A stretch of DNA of 64,000 bases, from assembly GCA_000155715.1 (NCBI GenBank), contig DS990599.1, forward strand, positions 239,154 to 303,153, written 5' to 3'. The notes beneath the pieces are model-generated. The model had not been told where the DNA came from and searched no databases. It worked only from the letters and a program-made list of their open reading frames with translations. Origin of the DNA: a gamma proteobacterium HTCC5015. GTDB lineage: Bacteria; Pseudomonadota; Gammaproteobacteria; HTCC5015. Below, one piece after another: positions 8,875 through 17,736 of this stretch (positions within the stretch are counted from its first letter, which is position 1; each line of letters begins with the position of its first letter). A program made the translations under genes and the position numbers.

Positions 8875-10140
8875 ATGATTAAACAAACGCTACGACTATT
8901 CGCACCTGCTGCACTTTTCGAGTTCATGGGGCGGTTCCAATGGATCGGTGATCCGGATCGCGCTCGAGACCTTGTGCGCCTAAGCTTCTTTTACGGTGCG
9001 GGCACACTCATTTGGTGGGTTGTCGCCTATGAGATTTACTGGTTTGGCCGTTTCGGCGCCAGCTCGCAACAGGAGATCATTTGGGCGTGGTCGCTGTTCG
9101 GCACGTTTGTGGGCGTGCTCACCTTGGTCGGAATCGTCGTTGGCGCCAGCTATCTTGGTTACTACCGCTACCCTTTCAAGATGATGCACCGCCACAAAGC
9201 GGTGGTGGCAAGTATTTTCTTATTGTATCTATTGATGCCTGTGCTGGCGGCGAGTGTTAACAGCGTTGATGTCGATGGTTCGCACATGCTGATGCCTTTA
9301 GTGACCATCGCGCCACTGGCCAGTATCTTGCCCATTCCTCTCGGTCTGTTGTTGATTACGCTGTCCACTTTTGGTGTGGCGGCCTTTTATGTGCCCGACT
9401 TGGCGCCCATTACCGCGGGCTACGCGGTGCTCCAACAGTTGGTTTTGCTATGGATGACACGCGCCGTTACCAACGAAAAATTTGCCAAAGAAGATCTCTA
9501 TCGCCGCAACGATGAGCTCGGCGCCACACAGGCCTTGCTGAGTCAGGCATCCAGACAAAATGAGCGCTTGAGAATTGCGCGCAATATTCACGATTTGGTG
9601 GGTCACCATGTGGCTGCTTTGACTCTCAATTTGGAGGTGCTCAGTCACAAAACCGAAGGTGAGATAAAACAAGAAGTGACCGAGGCCTTGGGGATTTCTA
9701 GAGATTTGATGGACAAGGTGCGCGCTGCGGTCAGCGAGTACCGTATGGATGTCGCCCTGCCTGTCTCGGACATACTCGCCGAACTGATTAACCACGCGCC
9801 GCGCATCGACATTGACCTCGACCTCGATGAAAACTTGGTGATTCGCGATGCGGCGACCGCGGAGGCCGTATTGCGCTCGGCTCAGGAAATCGTCACCAAT
9901 ACGCTCAAGCACTCCGAGGCCACACAGCTTTTTATGCAGCTCAAAGAGCGCGAGGGCTGGTTGCAGTTTCGCTCTATGGATGATGGCCAAGGGGCTAAAA
10001 AATCGCTGCGATACGGCAATGGCCTAAATGGCATTAAAGAGCGCGTCGAAGACCTAGGCGGGACGATGTCGGTCGATCAGCAGTACCAACAAGGTTTCAA
10101 GGTCACATTTAGCATTCCGCTCTCGGGAGGCGTCGTGTGA
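8875..10140 (+). CDS. Sensor histidine kinase, HisKA_3 (NarL/DesK-type)
   Basis: A 421-residue inner-membrane kinase. About six hydrophobic helices fill the N-terminal half (roughly residues 30-200) with little periplasmic sequence, as in DesK-like sensors of membrane or internal signals. A linker leads to the dimerisation/phosphoacceptor box RIARNIHDLVGHH, with the phosphorylated His near residue 239. The ATPase domain has QEIVTNTLKHSEA and DDGQG followed by GNGLNGIKERVEDLGG. I prefer the ATG at 8875; an in-frame ATG at 8818 adds 19 polar residues and neither has a strong ribosome site. It overlaps the response-regulator gene by 4 bp, so the two are a cognate pair. Confidence 0.88.
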   Translation: MIKQTLRLFAPAALFEFMGRFQWIGDPDRARDLVRLSFFYGAGTLIWWVVAYEIYWFGRFGASSQQEIIWAWSLFGTFVGVLTLVGIVVGASYLGYYRYPFKMMHRHKAVVASIFLLYLLMPVLAASVNSVDVDGSHMLMPLVTIAPLASILPIPLGLLLITLSTFGVAAFYVPDLAPITAGYAVLQQLVLLWMTRAVTNEKFAKEDLYRRNDELGATQALLSQASRQNERLRIARNIHDLVGHHVAALTLNLEVLSHKTEGEIKQEVTEALGISRDLMDKVRAAVSEYRMDVALPVSDILAELINHAPRIDIDLDLDENLVIRDAATAEAVLRSAQEIVTNTLKHSEATQLFMQLKEREGWLQFRSMDDGQGAKKSLRYGNGLNGIKERVEDLGGTMSVDQQYQQGFKVTFSIPLSGGVV

Positions 10141-10778
10141 TTCGCGTTGTTATCGTCGATGATCAAACGTTAGTGCGACACGGCATTGCCAATTTGTTGG
10201 GCATGTCGGACAAGGTTGAGGTGGTCGGCGAGGCGGGCGATGGTGAAAGCGCGCTGTATCTTATCCCCCAAGTCAGCCCCGATGTCGTGCTGATGGATAT
10301 TCGAATGCCCGGTCTGAGCGGCCTAGATGTACTGCGCAAGCTGCGCGCCTCTGACGACAACACGCCGCCGGTGATTTTGCTGACCACCTTTGAAGATCAA
10401 GACACCTTGCAACAGGCTATTCGTCTAGGTGCCAAAGGCTATCTACTCAAGGATGTGACACTCGATAACCTGTTGGCCAGCTTGGAGCTAGTGATGGCGG
10501 GTCAATCGGTGTTTGATAATCGCATTAATCACCGCACCGATGATGTGTCGGCGGCTTCGCGCAGCCAGGCTAGCTTGGGCGACGCCTACGATTTGACGGC
10601 TCGCGAAGTGAACATAATCGAATTGATGAGCGAGGGCGCCAGTAATAAAGAAATCGCCTTCCGTCTCGACTTGAAAATGGGCACGGTAAAAAACTATGTA
10701 TCTAGCGTGCTGCTTAAGCTCGGTGTGCGCGATCGCACTCAAGCTGTCATCAAAATTAAAGAGGAAGGCTGGTTTTAA
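10137..10778 (+). CDS. Response regulator, NarL/FixJ family
   Basis: A 213-residue DNA-binding regulator. The receiver domain (1-120) has the acidic pair Asp8-Asp9, phosphoacceptor Asp54 in LMDIRMPG, Thr in LLTTFED and Lys in YLLKD. The C-terminal LuxR-type helix-turn-helix (about 150-213) includes LTAREVNIIELMSEG and NKEIAFRLDLKMGTVKNYV. It starts at GTG inside the stop codon of the kinase gene, implying translational coupling. The solute-binding-like gene 55 bp downstream on the same strand is a plausible target or operon member; this is inference. Confidence 0.93.
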   Translation: MIRVVIVDDQTLVRHGIANLLGMSDKVEVVGEAGDGESALYLIPQVSPDVVLMDIRMPGLSGLDVLRKLRASDDNTPPVILLTTFEDQDTLQQAIRLGAKGYLLKDVTLDNLLASLELVMAGQSVFDNRINHRTDDVSAASRSQASLGDAYDLTAREVNIIELMSEGASNKEIAFRLDLKMGTVKNYVSSVLLKLGVRDRTQAVIKIKEEGWF

Positions 10779-10833
10779 CGGGAACTCTATGCTCCAATCA
10801 GCCCACGAATAGAAAATAACCACTGAGGCCACT

Positions 10834-11850
10834 ATGAATACACTGCTTAAAATCACTTTAGCGCTATTTGCGCTCACCCCCGCTTTATCGATGGCAAACA
10901 ATGATGCCGTCAAGCGCTCTATGTGCTTGTTTGACCCCGTGGGCAAAGGCGGCGATATGTACGCCATGCTCAAAGAGTTTCAGGCCGAAGTGCTCAACCT
11001 CGGGGTTCGACTTGAGTTGAAGCCCTTTGACAGTGAGAGCGTCATCGTTAACGAGCTAAAAGCGGGCCAGTGTGATGCGATTGCCGTGACAGGCATGAAA
11101 GCTCGCCCCTTTAATACGTTCACGTCCACGATTGAAGCCGTGGGTGCACTGCCTAAATACGAAGACGTGCGCCTGCTGATGAAAACCGTTGTGAGCCCCA
11201 AGTTGCAAGAAAAAATGGTGCAGGGTGAGTACGAGGTAGCGGGCATTATGCCTGTCGGCAACGTGTACACATTTGTGCGCAACCGCGTTTGGGCGGAAGA
11301 GGGCTTGCAAGAGCACTTTCAAGGCAAAAAGGTGAGTGTGTTTGAAGGCGACGGTGTCTCCTTTGAAATGGTGCGCAACATGGGGGCGACGCCCGTTATG
11401 GTCGACACGACCTCCTTCGCGGGCAAGTTTAACAATGGCGCGGTCGATATTACCTTCTCGCCTGCCGTGGCCTACGAACCCCTAGAGCTCTATAAGGGGC
11501 TGGCCAATAACGGCGGTATTATTCGCACGCCAATGATTCAGCTGACCTTCCAAATGGTCATTCGTCACAAGCGCTTCCCCGATGGCTTCGGCGCCAAGGT
11601 GCGCAAACTCGCCTATGACCGCATGGGTTACGCCATGCAGTATGTGCACATGACGGAAAAGAAAATCCCCGAAAAGCATTGGGTTGAATTGCCTCTGCGC
11701 GAAGTGGCGGGCATGGCGGAAATTATGCGCCAGAGCCGCGTCAAGCTGCGCGATCAAGGCGTTTACGATGGCGACATGCTGAGCATCATGCGCAAGATAC
11801 GTTGTCAGCGAGATCCCCGCCACTTTGAATGCGTCGATAAAATCGAATAA
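10834..11850 (+). CDS. Putative periplasmic solute-binding-like protein, copy 1 of a tandem pair
   Basis: A 338-residue protein with a Sec signal peptide ending near ALSMA (about residue 22). The mature part looks like an extracytoplasmic solute-binding protein related to the TRAP DctP/phosphonate-binding fold and matches what I recall as the DUF6091 'putative solute-binding protein' family. Four cysteines are shared with the next gene: one in MCLFDPVG, one in GQCDAIAVTG, and two in the C-terminal IRCQRDP/HFEC motif, which suggests disulfides. No permease genes lie nearby. A strong terminator follows. The ligand is unknown, and a sensory role with the upstream kinase is possible but speculative. 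Confidence 0.75.
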   Translation: MNTLLKITLALFALTPALSMANNDAVKRSMCLFDPVGKGGDMYAMLKEFQAEVLNLGVRLELKPFDSESVIVNELKAGQCDAIAVTGMKARPFNTFTSTIEAVGALPKYEDVRLLMKTVVSPKLQEKMVQGEYEVAGIMPVGNVYTFVRNRVWAEEGLQEHFQGKKVSVFEGDGVSFEMVRNMGATPVMVDTTSFAGKFNNGAVDITFSPAVAYEPLELYKGLANNGGIIRTPMIQLTFQMVIRHKRFPDGFGAKVRKLAYDRMGYAMQYVHMTEKKIPEKHWVELPLREVAGMAEIMRQSRVKLRDQGVYDGDMLSIMRKIRCQRDPRHFECVDKIE

Positions 11851-11879
11851 AACGATTTGAAGTCATTGCAACAACGAAA

Positions 11880-11906
11880 GGGCAGCCTCAAGGCTGCCCT
11901 TTTTTG
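11880..11906 (+). terminator. Intrinsic terminator after first solute-binding-like gene
   Basis: The stem GGGCAGCC/GGCTGCCC with loop TCAA is followed by TTTTTT. It separates the two paralogous genes, so the second probably has its own promoter in the 100 bp that follow. Confidence 0.88.
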
Positions 11907-12006
11907 TGGCACTCATTTTCTAAACCCCTGTGACCTCTGGCACTGTTCAATCCAAACGCGATGGCGACAATGGTAAAAATCACTAATAAATAAGGCTTAA
12001 CTGACT

Positions 12007-13026
12007 ATGTCGATTCACACTCATCGCGTTTTTATTGCACTCGCAACGATACTGGTGGCGATCTTTTCTACACAGGCGTCGGCCGAGCAGCGCAGTTTGT
12101 GTTTGTTTGACCCCGTTGGCGAGCGTGGCGATATGTACGCCATGTTGAAAGACTTTCGAGTCACAGTGAAAGATTTGGGCGTCGATTTAGAACTCAAGCC
12201 GTTTGACAGCGAAAGCGTGATCGTCAACGAATTTAAAGCGGGGAAATGTGATTCGATTGCGGTAACGGGTATGAAGGTGCGGCCCTTCAACCAGTTCACG
12301 GCCACCATTGAGGCGGTGGGGGCCCTGCCCGCCTACGAAGACGTTCACTTGTTGATGAAAACCATGACCAACCCGGGCCTGCAAGATAAATTGGTTCAGG
12401 GTGAATACGAGGTGGCGGGTGTTTTGCCCGTGGGTAATGTCTACACCTTCTTGAAGCGAAAAAAATGGGCTACGCAGGGTTTGCAAGATCATTTGCAAGG
12501 CAAGAAAGTCAGCGTGTTTGAAGGGGATAACGTCTCCTACGAAATGGTACGCAATATGGGCGCGAACCCTGTTGTCGTAACGACCACCTCATTTTCGGGC
12601 ATGTTTAACAACGGTGCAGTGGACATTACCTTTGCCCCTGCCGTCGCCTACGAGCCGATGGAGTTGTACAAAGGCTTGGCAAACAATGGCGGAATTATTC
12701 GCACGCCTTTGATTCAGCTCACTTTCCAAATGGTGATTCGCCACAAGCGCTTCCCCGAAGGTTTTGGTCAAAAGCTGCGCGAAATTAGCTATCGCTACAT
12801 GGGCTTTGCGTTGCAGTACGTACACATGGTGGAAAAGAAAATTCCCGAGCGTCACTGGGTAGAGTTGCCCATGCGCGAAGTGGCGGGCCTCACTTCTATT
12901 ATGCGTCAAACGCGCATGCGCTTGCGCGATCGCGATATCTACGATGGCGACATGCTCAATATGATGAGAAAAATTCGCTGCCAGCGCGACCCCAGTCACT
13001 TTGAGTGTATTCAAAAACTCGAGTGA
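12007..13026 (+). CDS. Putative periplasmic solute-binding-like protein, copy 2 of a tandem pair
   Basis: A 339-residue paralog of the preceding protein, collinear over its whole length and identical at most positions. The signal peptide (ending about FSTQASA) and the short N-terminus are the main divergent parts. It keeps the blocks LCLFDPVG, KPFDSESVIVNE, GEYEVAG, FNNGAVDITF and LANNGGIIRTP, and all four shared cysteines. The pair arose by gene duplication and is retained with separate transcription signals. Function and ligand are unknown. Confidence 0.75.
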   Translation: MSIHTHRVFIALATILVAIFSTQASAEQRSLCLFDPVGERGDMYAMLKDFRVTVKDLGVDLELKPFDSESVIVNEFKAGKCDSIAVTGMKVRPFNQFTATIEAVGALPAYEDVHLLMKTMTNPGLQDKLVQGEYEVAGVLPVGNVYTFLKRKKWATQGLQDHLQGKKVSVFEGDNVSYEMVRNMGANPVVVTTTSFSGMFNNGAVDITFAPAVAYEPMELYKGLANNGGIIRTPLIQLTFQMVIRHKRFPEGFGQKLREISYRYMGFALQYVHMVEKKIPERHWVELPMREVAGLTSIMRQTRMRLRDRDIYDGDMLNMMRKIRCQRDPSHFECIQKLE

Positions 13027-13059
13027 TGAAAGCACCACCCTACAGAGGCAATGGCGATT

Positions 13060-13870
13060 AATTCGTCATTGCAAGCCTCTTACTGTCATTTCAAATTGGA
13101 TTTGGAATCTCCACAACCAACCCCCGTCATTCCAGGCTTGATCTGGAATCCCCGCAACCACCCCCACGTCATTCCAGACTTGATCTGGAATCTTCAAAAC
13201 GAAGCTTTGATTGGGAGATTCTGAGGCCTCCGCTCCTTATCGATATCCTTGTAGGCCAATCAAGTTCAAGATGACGGCGGTGGGGACGAGCAAGAGGATG
13301 ATAGAGGTTATAAATTGCCACGTCGGCTTTGCCTCCCCGAAATACCCGTCACGCTTCTTATCTTTAAAATACTCGTCATTCCCGCGCAGGCGGGAATCCA
13401 GCGTCTTTGAGTGCGAGGGGTCGTAAAGCCACTAGGCTCCCGCCTGCGCGGGAGCGACGGTGGGGTAGCTTGTCGGAGGGCGCCTTTATGCCCTTGGGCA
13501 CTCGGGCCGACAGTACGTCCTCATTGCGAGGAGGCGCAGCCGACGCGGCAATCTGTTGGTGTGTTCGATGAGCAGAATGCCTCACTACGTTCGAAATGAC
13601 GGCGCACTGTCGGCCCGAGGCGGGCCTCCCACAAGTGAGTTTCATGGTCGTTGTCCGAAGTGGTCCTCCCACAAGCATTGGTGGGTTACACCCTGCGGCT
13701 AACCCGCGCTGCCATGATATTCCAAACCCTACCCGTCATTCCAAACTTGATTTGGAATCTCCAGAACGGAGCCTCGGCCCGTGCACCCAAGGGCATAAAG
13801 GCGCAGCCGACGCGGCAATCTATTGGTGTGTTCGGTGGGCAGATTGCTTCGCCTACAGCTCCAATGACCG
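13060..13870. repeat. Intergenic repeat mosaic, cluster 1
   Basis: About 0.8 kb without a credible gene, built from short palindromic units. Family A has the core TTCCAGACTTGATCTGGAA and variants (near 13084, 13124, 13170 and 13735). Family B has TTCCCGCGCAGGCGGGAA (near 13378) paired with GGCTCCCGCCTGCGCGGGAG (near 13436). Family C begins TCATTGCGAGGAGGC and ends in a complementary AATGACGG (near 13520-13605 and again to 13867). A longer unit related to 'gattgggagattctgag' lies near 13210-13275. The same families recur at six other places in the window. Short open frames here are made of repeat sequence. Confidence 0.85.
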
Positions 13871-13892
13871 CAAAATGCGGTCCCCGCCACCT

Positions 13893-14966
13893 CTACTCAA
13901 TCACCAGCGATCCAGACTCGGGCAGCTGCGAGACCAAATCGCTTCCAACGAGTGTGGACGGTGTATAGGTGCCGCCTTGTACGCTGTGCGCCATTAAATG
14001 CTCGATCACCGCCAGCGAACCCGTAATCGTTAAACTGTAGCCGTTGGCAGTTTGAATGCGCGCCGTTTTAACGTTGCCCTTGGCATTGCGCGCTTCACCC
14101 CATACAAAGGTTGGCATTTTGGCTCGCTGTTGTTCGTTGGGGCCTTTTACCGTTTTGGCAATTCGGGCTTTAATCAGTTTCTGAACCCACGAAAAACCTA
14201 AGATAGGGCGAATATAATTGGCTCGCTTGGCGCTCTTAATCAGCTTGGGTGAGCCGGGCATAAATACCTTGATGTTGGGAATGCCCGTGGAGTGGTAGGC
14301 GGTGGAGACATCGCCCCAGGGAATGGTCATGGCATCTTTTTCGCCATCGCCAAAATCAATGCGTTGCACTTCATAAGCCAGTGGCACGGTCGTGATGACG
14401 CCATCGCGGCGAATCATGCCACCTTGAGCCAAGCCCTCGACAGAGGTCTTGGCCGTTCCGGGTGAAAAACCCGAGCGAGAGTCAAAGCCCAACGACAAAT
14501 GCGTGGCATCGGGGAGGGCGCCCGCCAAGGCTGCGGCGACACAGTCGGTGGGAATAACATCAAAACCCACGCCGGGGCAGAGCACGACCCCCGCCGCTTG
14601 TGCTTGCTGGCTAAGCGCCTGCGCCGTTTCAAAAACAGCGATTTCGCCGGTAATGTCCAAATAGTGTGCGCCCGCGATCAGGCAAGCCTTCATCATCGGC
14701 TCGGCGGTGGCGGAAAAGGGGCCCGCACAATTTAATACGAGGGAAAACTCGCCGAGTTGCTCGGCAATGCGCTCAGGCGCATCCAGCGAGAATGCGACAG
14801 CCTCTAGTCCCAGCTCTTGGGCGATACCTTGAACCTTCTCTAAACGCCGCCCCGCCAACACGGGCCGATAACCGCGCCGCACCGCCTCGCGGGCAATCAA
14901 TTCACCGGTGTAGCCGTAGGCGCCGTAAATTAGCCAGGGTTTTTGCAGAGTGCTTTCAGAGCTCAT
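13893..14966 (-). CDS. Saccharopine dehydrogenase-like NAD(P)-dependent reductase (trans-acting enoyl reductase family)
   Basis: A 357-residue oxidoreductase with an N-terminal Rossmann fold: IYGAYGYTGELIAREAVRRG carries the dinucleotide-binding glycines and LAGRR follows strand 2. Related proteins are annotated as saccharopine dehydrogenases, but most are trans-acting enoyl reductases or reductases of unknown substrate; no lysine-catabolism gene is nearby. I chose the ATG at 14966 because GAGGAG lies 7-8 bases upstream; the frame extends to 14996 without support. It is monocistronic and bounded by repeat DNA on both sides. Confidence 0.82.
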   Translation of the reverse strand: MSSESTLQKPWLIYGAYGYTGELIAREAVRRGYRPVLAGRRLEKVQGIAQELGLEAVAFSLDAPERIAEQLGEFSLVLNCAGPFSATAEPMMKACLIAGAHYLDITGEIAVFETAQALSQQAQAAGVVLCPGVGFDVIPTDCVAAALAGALPDATHLSLGFDSRSGFSPGTAKTSVEGLAQGGMIRRDGVITTVPLAYEVQRIDFGDGEKDAMTIPWGDVSTAYHSTGIPNIKVFMPGSPKLIKSAKRANYIRPILGFSWVQKLIKARIAKTVKGPNEQQRAKMPTFVWGEARNAKGNVKTARIQTANGYSLTITGSLAVIEHLMAHSVQGGTYTPSTLVGSDLVSQLPESGSLVIE

Positions 14967-15101
14967 CAGGGTTACTCCTCGTAGGATGTGTGGCAAATGT
15001 TGATAGCCAGTCGAGTTCTAGAGCATGATTTAAGCACAGGCGTATTTCAAATGCCGAATAGCTCGATGGGCGTTATTTGCAAGCCAAGGGGAGGGAGACC
15101 C

Positions 15102-15488
15102 ACTAGGGTAGGGTGAAGACCGCTGCCGTAGGCACGCGAAGCATGGCTTCGCGAGGTCGAAACGCCAAGCGCCTCTGGCGATTGGCAGGAATAGTCCGAT
15201 GAGGCTTACCCGCGACCGAAGGGAGTGGTGGGCCCAGTAGGGTGAAGACCGTTGCCGTAGGCACGCGAAGCATGGCTTCGCGAGGTCGAAACGCCAAGCG
15301 CCTCTGGCGATTGGCAGGAATAGTCCGATGAGGCTTACCCGCGACCGAAGGGAGTGGTGGGCCCAGTAGGGTGAAGACCGTTGCCGTAGGCACGCGAAGC
15401 GCGGCTTCGCGAGGTCGAAACGCCAAGCGCCTCTGGCGATTGGCAGGAATAGTCCGATGAGGCTTACCCGCGACCGAAGGGAGTGGTG
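15102..15488 (-). repeat. Three 129-bp tandem repeats carrying tRNA-Ile 3' ends (rtT-like arrangement)
   Basis: Three tandem units of exactly 129 bp begin at about 15102, 15231 and 15360; the outermost has a diverged left end. Read on the minus strand, they follow directly downstream of tRNA-Ile, and the unit junctions carry CCTACTGGGCCCACCA, the last 16 bases of that tRNA including CCA. Each unit also contains the hairpins GCGAAGC/GCTTCGC and CGCCA/TGGCG. Because 129 is a multiple of three, the array creates an open frame with a 43-residue period, which I do not regard as a gene. The arrangement recalls the rtT repeats of E. coli tyrT. Confidence 0.9.
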
Positions 15489-15560
15489 GGCCCAGTAGGA
15501 CTTGAACCTACGACCAATCGATTATGAGTCGACTGCTCTAACCAGCTGAGCTATGGGCCC
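15484..15560 (-). tRNA. ileX: tRNA-Ile2 (anticodon CAU, lysidine-modified type)
   Basis: A complete 77-nt cloverleaf with encoded CCA: acceptor stem GGGCCCA/TGGGCCC, D-arm GCTCAGCTGGTTAGAGC, anticodon loop CTCATAA, and T-arm GTAGGTTCAAGTCCTAC. The anticodon is CAU. The GACTCATAATC context matches E. coli ileX rather than elongator or initiator tRNA-Met, so it should read AUA after TilS modification of C34. It lies 95 bp downstream of rpoD on the same strand, with a GC-rich hairpin (about 15592-15610) between them, so read-through from rpoD is possible. Confidence 0.93.
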
Positions 15561-15655
15561 TTGGAGTGCGGAAGGGTCGTGAGACCGACAGCGCCCCCGA
15601 AGAGGGGGCGTTGATTGTAGAGACTTGGCGTCGCAATGCCAAGCGGTTGCGAGCT

Positions 15656-17464
15656 TTACTCGTCGAGGAAGCTGCGCAGTGAGTCAGAGCGGGTGGGGTG
15701 GCGCAGCTTGCGCAGGGCCTTGGCTTCGATCTGACGAATGCGCTCGCGGGTGACATCAAACTGTTTGCCGACTTCTTCCAGTGTATGGTCGGTGTTCATG
15801 TCGATACCAAAGCGCATGCGGAGTACCTTGGCTTCGCGCGGGGTTAGGCCGGCGAGAATGTCGCGAGTGGACTCGGACAGGCCCTCGCCCACAGCGGCTT
15901 CAATGGGAGACTCGGCGTTAACGTCCTGCAAGAAGTCGCCCAAGCTCGAATCTTCATCGTCGCCCACGGGGGTTTCCATGGAGATGGGTTCTTTGGCGAT
16001 TTTGAGAACTTTTCGCACCTTGTCTTCGGGCATTTCCATGCGCTCGGCCAGCTCTTCGGGCGTGGCTTCTCGCCCCATCTCTTGCAACATTTGGCGCGAG
16101 ATGCGGTTGAGTTTGTTGATGGTCTCTATCATGTGCACAGGAATACGGATGGTGCGCGCTTGGTCGGCGATGGAGCGAGTGATCGCCTGGCGAATCCACC
16201 ACGTGGCATAGGTTGAGAACTTGTAGCCACGGCGATATTCGAATTTGTCCACGGCTTTCATCAGGCCGATGTTGCCTTCCTGAATTAAGTCGAGGAATTG
16301 CAGGCCGCGGTTGGTGTACTTCTTGGCAATAGAGATCACGAGACGCAAGTTGGCCTCGACCATTTCCTTTTTGGCGCGGCGCGCTTTGGCTTGGCCGATA
16401 GACATTTTGCGGTTGATTTCTTTGAGGTCGGAAATGCTCAAGCCCGACTCCTGCTCAATGCGAATTAGGTGTTGCTGTAATTCGTTGAGGTCGTTGGCGT
16501 GGGCGGCAATTTTCTCACCAAATTTTTTGCTCTTGCTGTGGTCTTTAACCCAGTTGGGGTTGGTTTCGTTTTCTGGGAACGAATCGATAAAGGTTTTTCG
16601 GGGCATGCCACAGCGGTGCACGCAAATGGTCATAACATCGCGCTCGAGTTGACGCACGCGGCCGACAACATCGCGAACCAACTGAATTTCGCGGTTAATA
16701 AAATTGTTGTCGAGCTTGAGCTGCATAAAGAGCTCGCTCAGCTTTTCACTGGCTTTGGCCTCGCGCTGGTAGATGCCGTCTTTCTTTTTGGTGGCCTTCT
16801 CGTATTGCTTGCGCATCTGATTGATGTGCTTGGCCACTTCTTCAAGATCGGGGCCCGTGTCCTCCTCGGCCTCTTCGTCTTCATTTTTCGGGGCGTTGGG
16901 GTTTTGCACTTCGTCGTCATCGGGGTCGATAAAGCCGCCGATCAAATCGGTGATGCGGCCTTCGCGCTCGATGATGCCATCGTAGGTTTCGAACAGGGCG
17001 TTGACGGCGTGGGGGTAGGTCGACAGAGCGGTGACAACTTGGCGCAGGCCATCTTCAATGCGTTTGGCAATTTCAATTTCGCCTTCGCGCGTCAGCAGTT
17101 CGACGGTGCCCATTTCGCGCATGTACATGCGCACGGGGTCGGTGGTGCGGCCAAAGTCGCTGTCGTTGTTGGCGAGGTTGGCGACGGCTTCATCGGCGTC
17201 TTCGTCGTTGGATGTATCGCCTTCCATCATCAACAGTTCTTCGGCATCGGGCGCGCTCTCTAGCACCTTGATGCCCATGTCGTTGATCATCTGAATGATG
17301 TCTTCGACCTGCTCTGGATCGACAATCTCATTAGGTAGGTGGTCGTTGACCTCGGCAAAGGTCAGATAGCCTTGTTCTTTACCCTTTGCAATGAGCAGCT
17401 TAATTTGTGACTGCTGTTCTTTGGTAACCTTGTTGCCTTGCTGAGTTTCGTCTTTGTCGCTCAT
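15656..17464 (-). CDS. rpoD: RNA polymerase primary sigma factor RpoD (sigma-70)
   Basis: The housekeeping sigma factor, 602 residues, near the family length of about 613-617. Region 1.1 is at the N-terminus, followed by an acidic stretch and region 1.2 ([11 protein letters not shown]). The non-conserved region lies around 200-350. Regions 2.1-2.4 contain [33 protein letters not shown] and [17 protein letters not shown]. Region 4.2 has [20 protein letters not shown]. rpsU and dnaG, which often precede rpoD, are not upstream here; the upstream neighbour is a divergent thioredoxin-like gene. Confidence 0.98.
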   Translation of the reverse strand: MSDKDETQQGNKVTKEQQSQIKLLIAKGKEQGYLTFAEVNDHLPNEIVDPEQVEDIIQMINDMGIKVLESAPDAEELLMMEGDTSNDEDADEAVANLANNDSDFGRTTDPVRMYMREMGTVELLTREGEIEIAKRIEDGLRQVVTALSTYPHAVNALFETYDGIIEREGRITDLIGGFIDPDDDEVQNPNAPKNEDEEAEEDTGPDLEEVAKHINQMRKQYEKATKKKDGIYQREAKASEKLSELFMQLKLDNNFINREIQLVRDVVGRVRQLERDVMTICVHRCGMPRKTFIDSFPENETNPNWVKDHSKSKKFGEKIAAHANDLNELQQHLIRIEQESGLSISDLKEINRKMSIGQAKARRAKKEMVEANLRLVISIAKKYTNRGLQFLDLIQEGNIGLMKAVDKFEYRRGYKFSTYATWWIRQAITRSIADQARTIRIPVHMIETINKLNRISRQMLQEMGREATPEELAERMEMPEDKVRKVLKIAKEPISMETPVGDDEDSSLGDFLQDVNAESPIEAAVGEGLSESTRDILAGLTPREAKVLRMRFGIDMNTDHTLEEVGKQFDVTRERIRQIEAKALRKLRHPTRSDSLRSFLDE

Positions 17465-17736
17465 AACTACCTATTTTATGTAATGCTGACGCGCGGAGGG
17501 CGGCGGATTCTATCACAGCTCACCGAGTGCGTGCGCGAAACACACACTGCTGTGACACCGTTGTCATAGCCGTTGGCTACATTAAGCCCGCTATGGTTTG
17601 CTAGGTTCGGGGCTTAGGTGGGAGAATTCTCCCTTGGTTCTTCCCCGAACGAACGTGCCTTTTACGCAAAAAGGGACTTATTTAGACCATATTCGTGATA
17701 ATGCAAGTAAATTGACAAATTTTTTTAGGAGATAGC

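Noticed and set aside
13060..13870. Possible CRISPR array because of many short repeats
   Set aside because: Repeats are palindromic, of several families, irregularly spaced and without uniform spacers; no cas gene is present.
13211..13997. Several small open frames in the repeat mosaic before the saccharopine-dehydrogenase-like gene
   Set aside because: They are built from repeat units that recur in other intergenic clusters and have no supported start sites.
15103..15426. 107-residue minus-strand open frame with a 43-residue repeat (MAFRPREA... type)
   Set aside because: It exists only because the 129-bp tandem repeat is a multiple of three; there is no ribosome site and it overlaps tRNA-derived sequence.
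16499..17263. 254-codon plus-strand open frame opposite rpoD
   Set aside because: Antisense shadow of rpoD caused by its codon bias; no ribosome site or recognisable protein.
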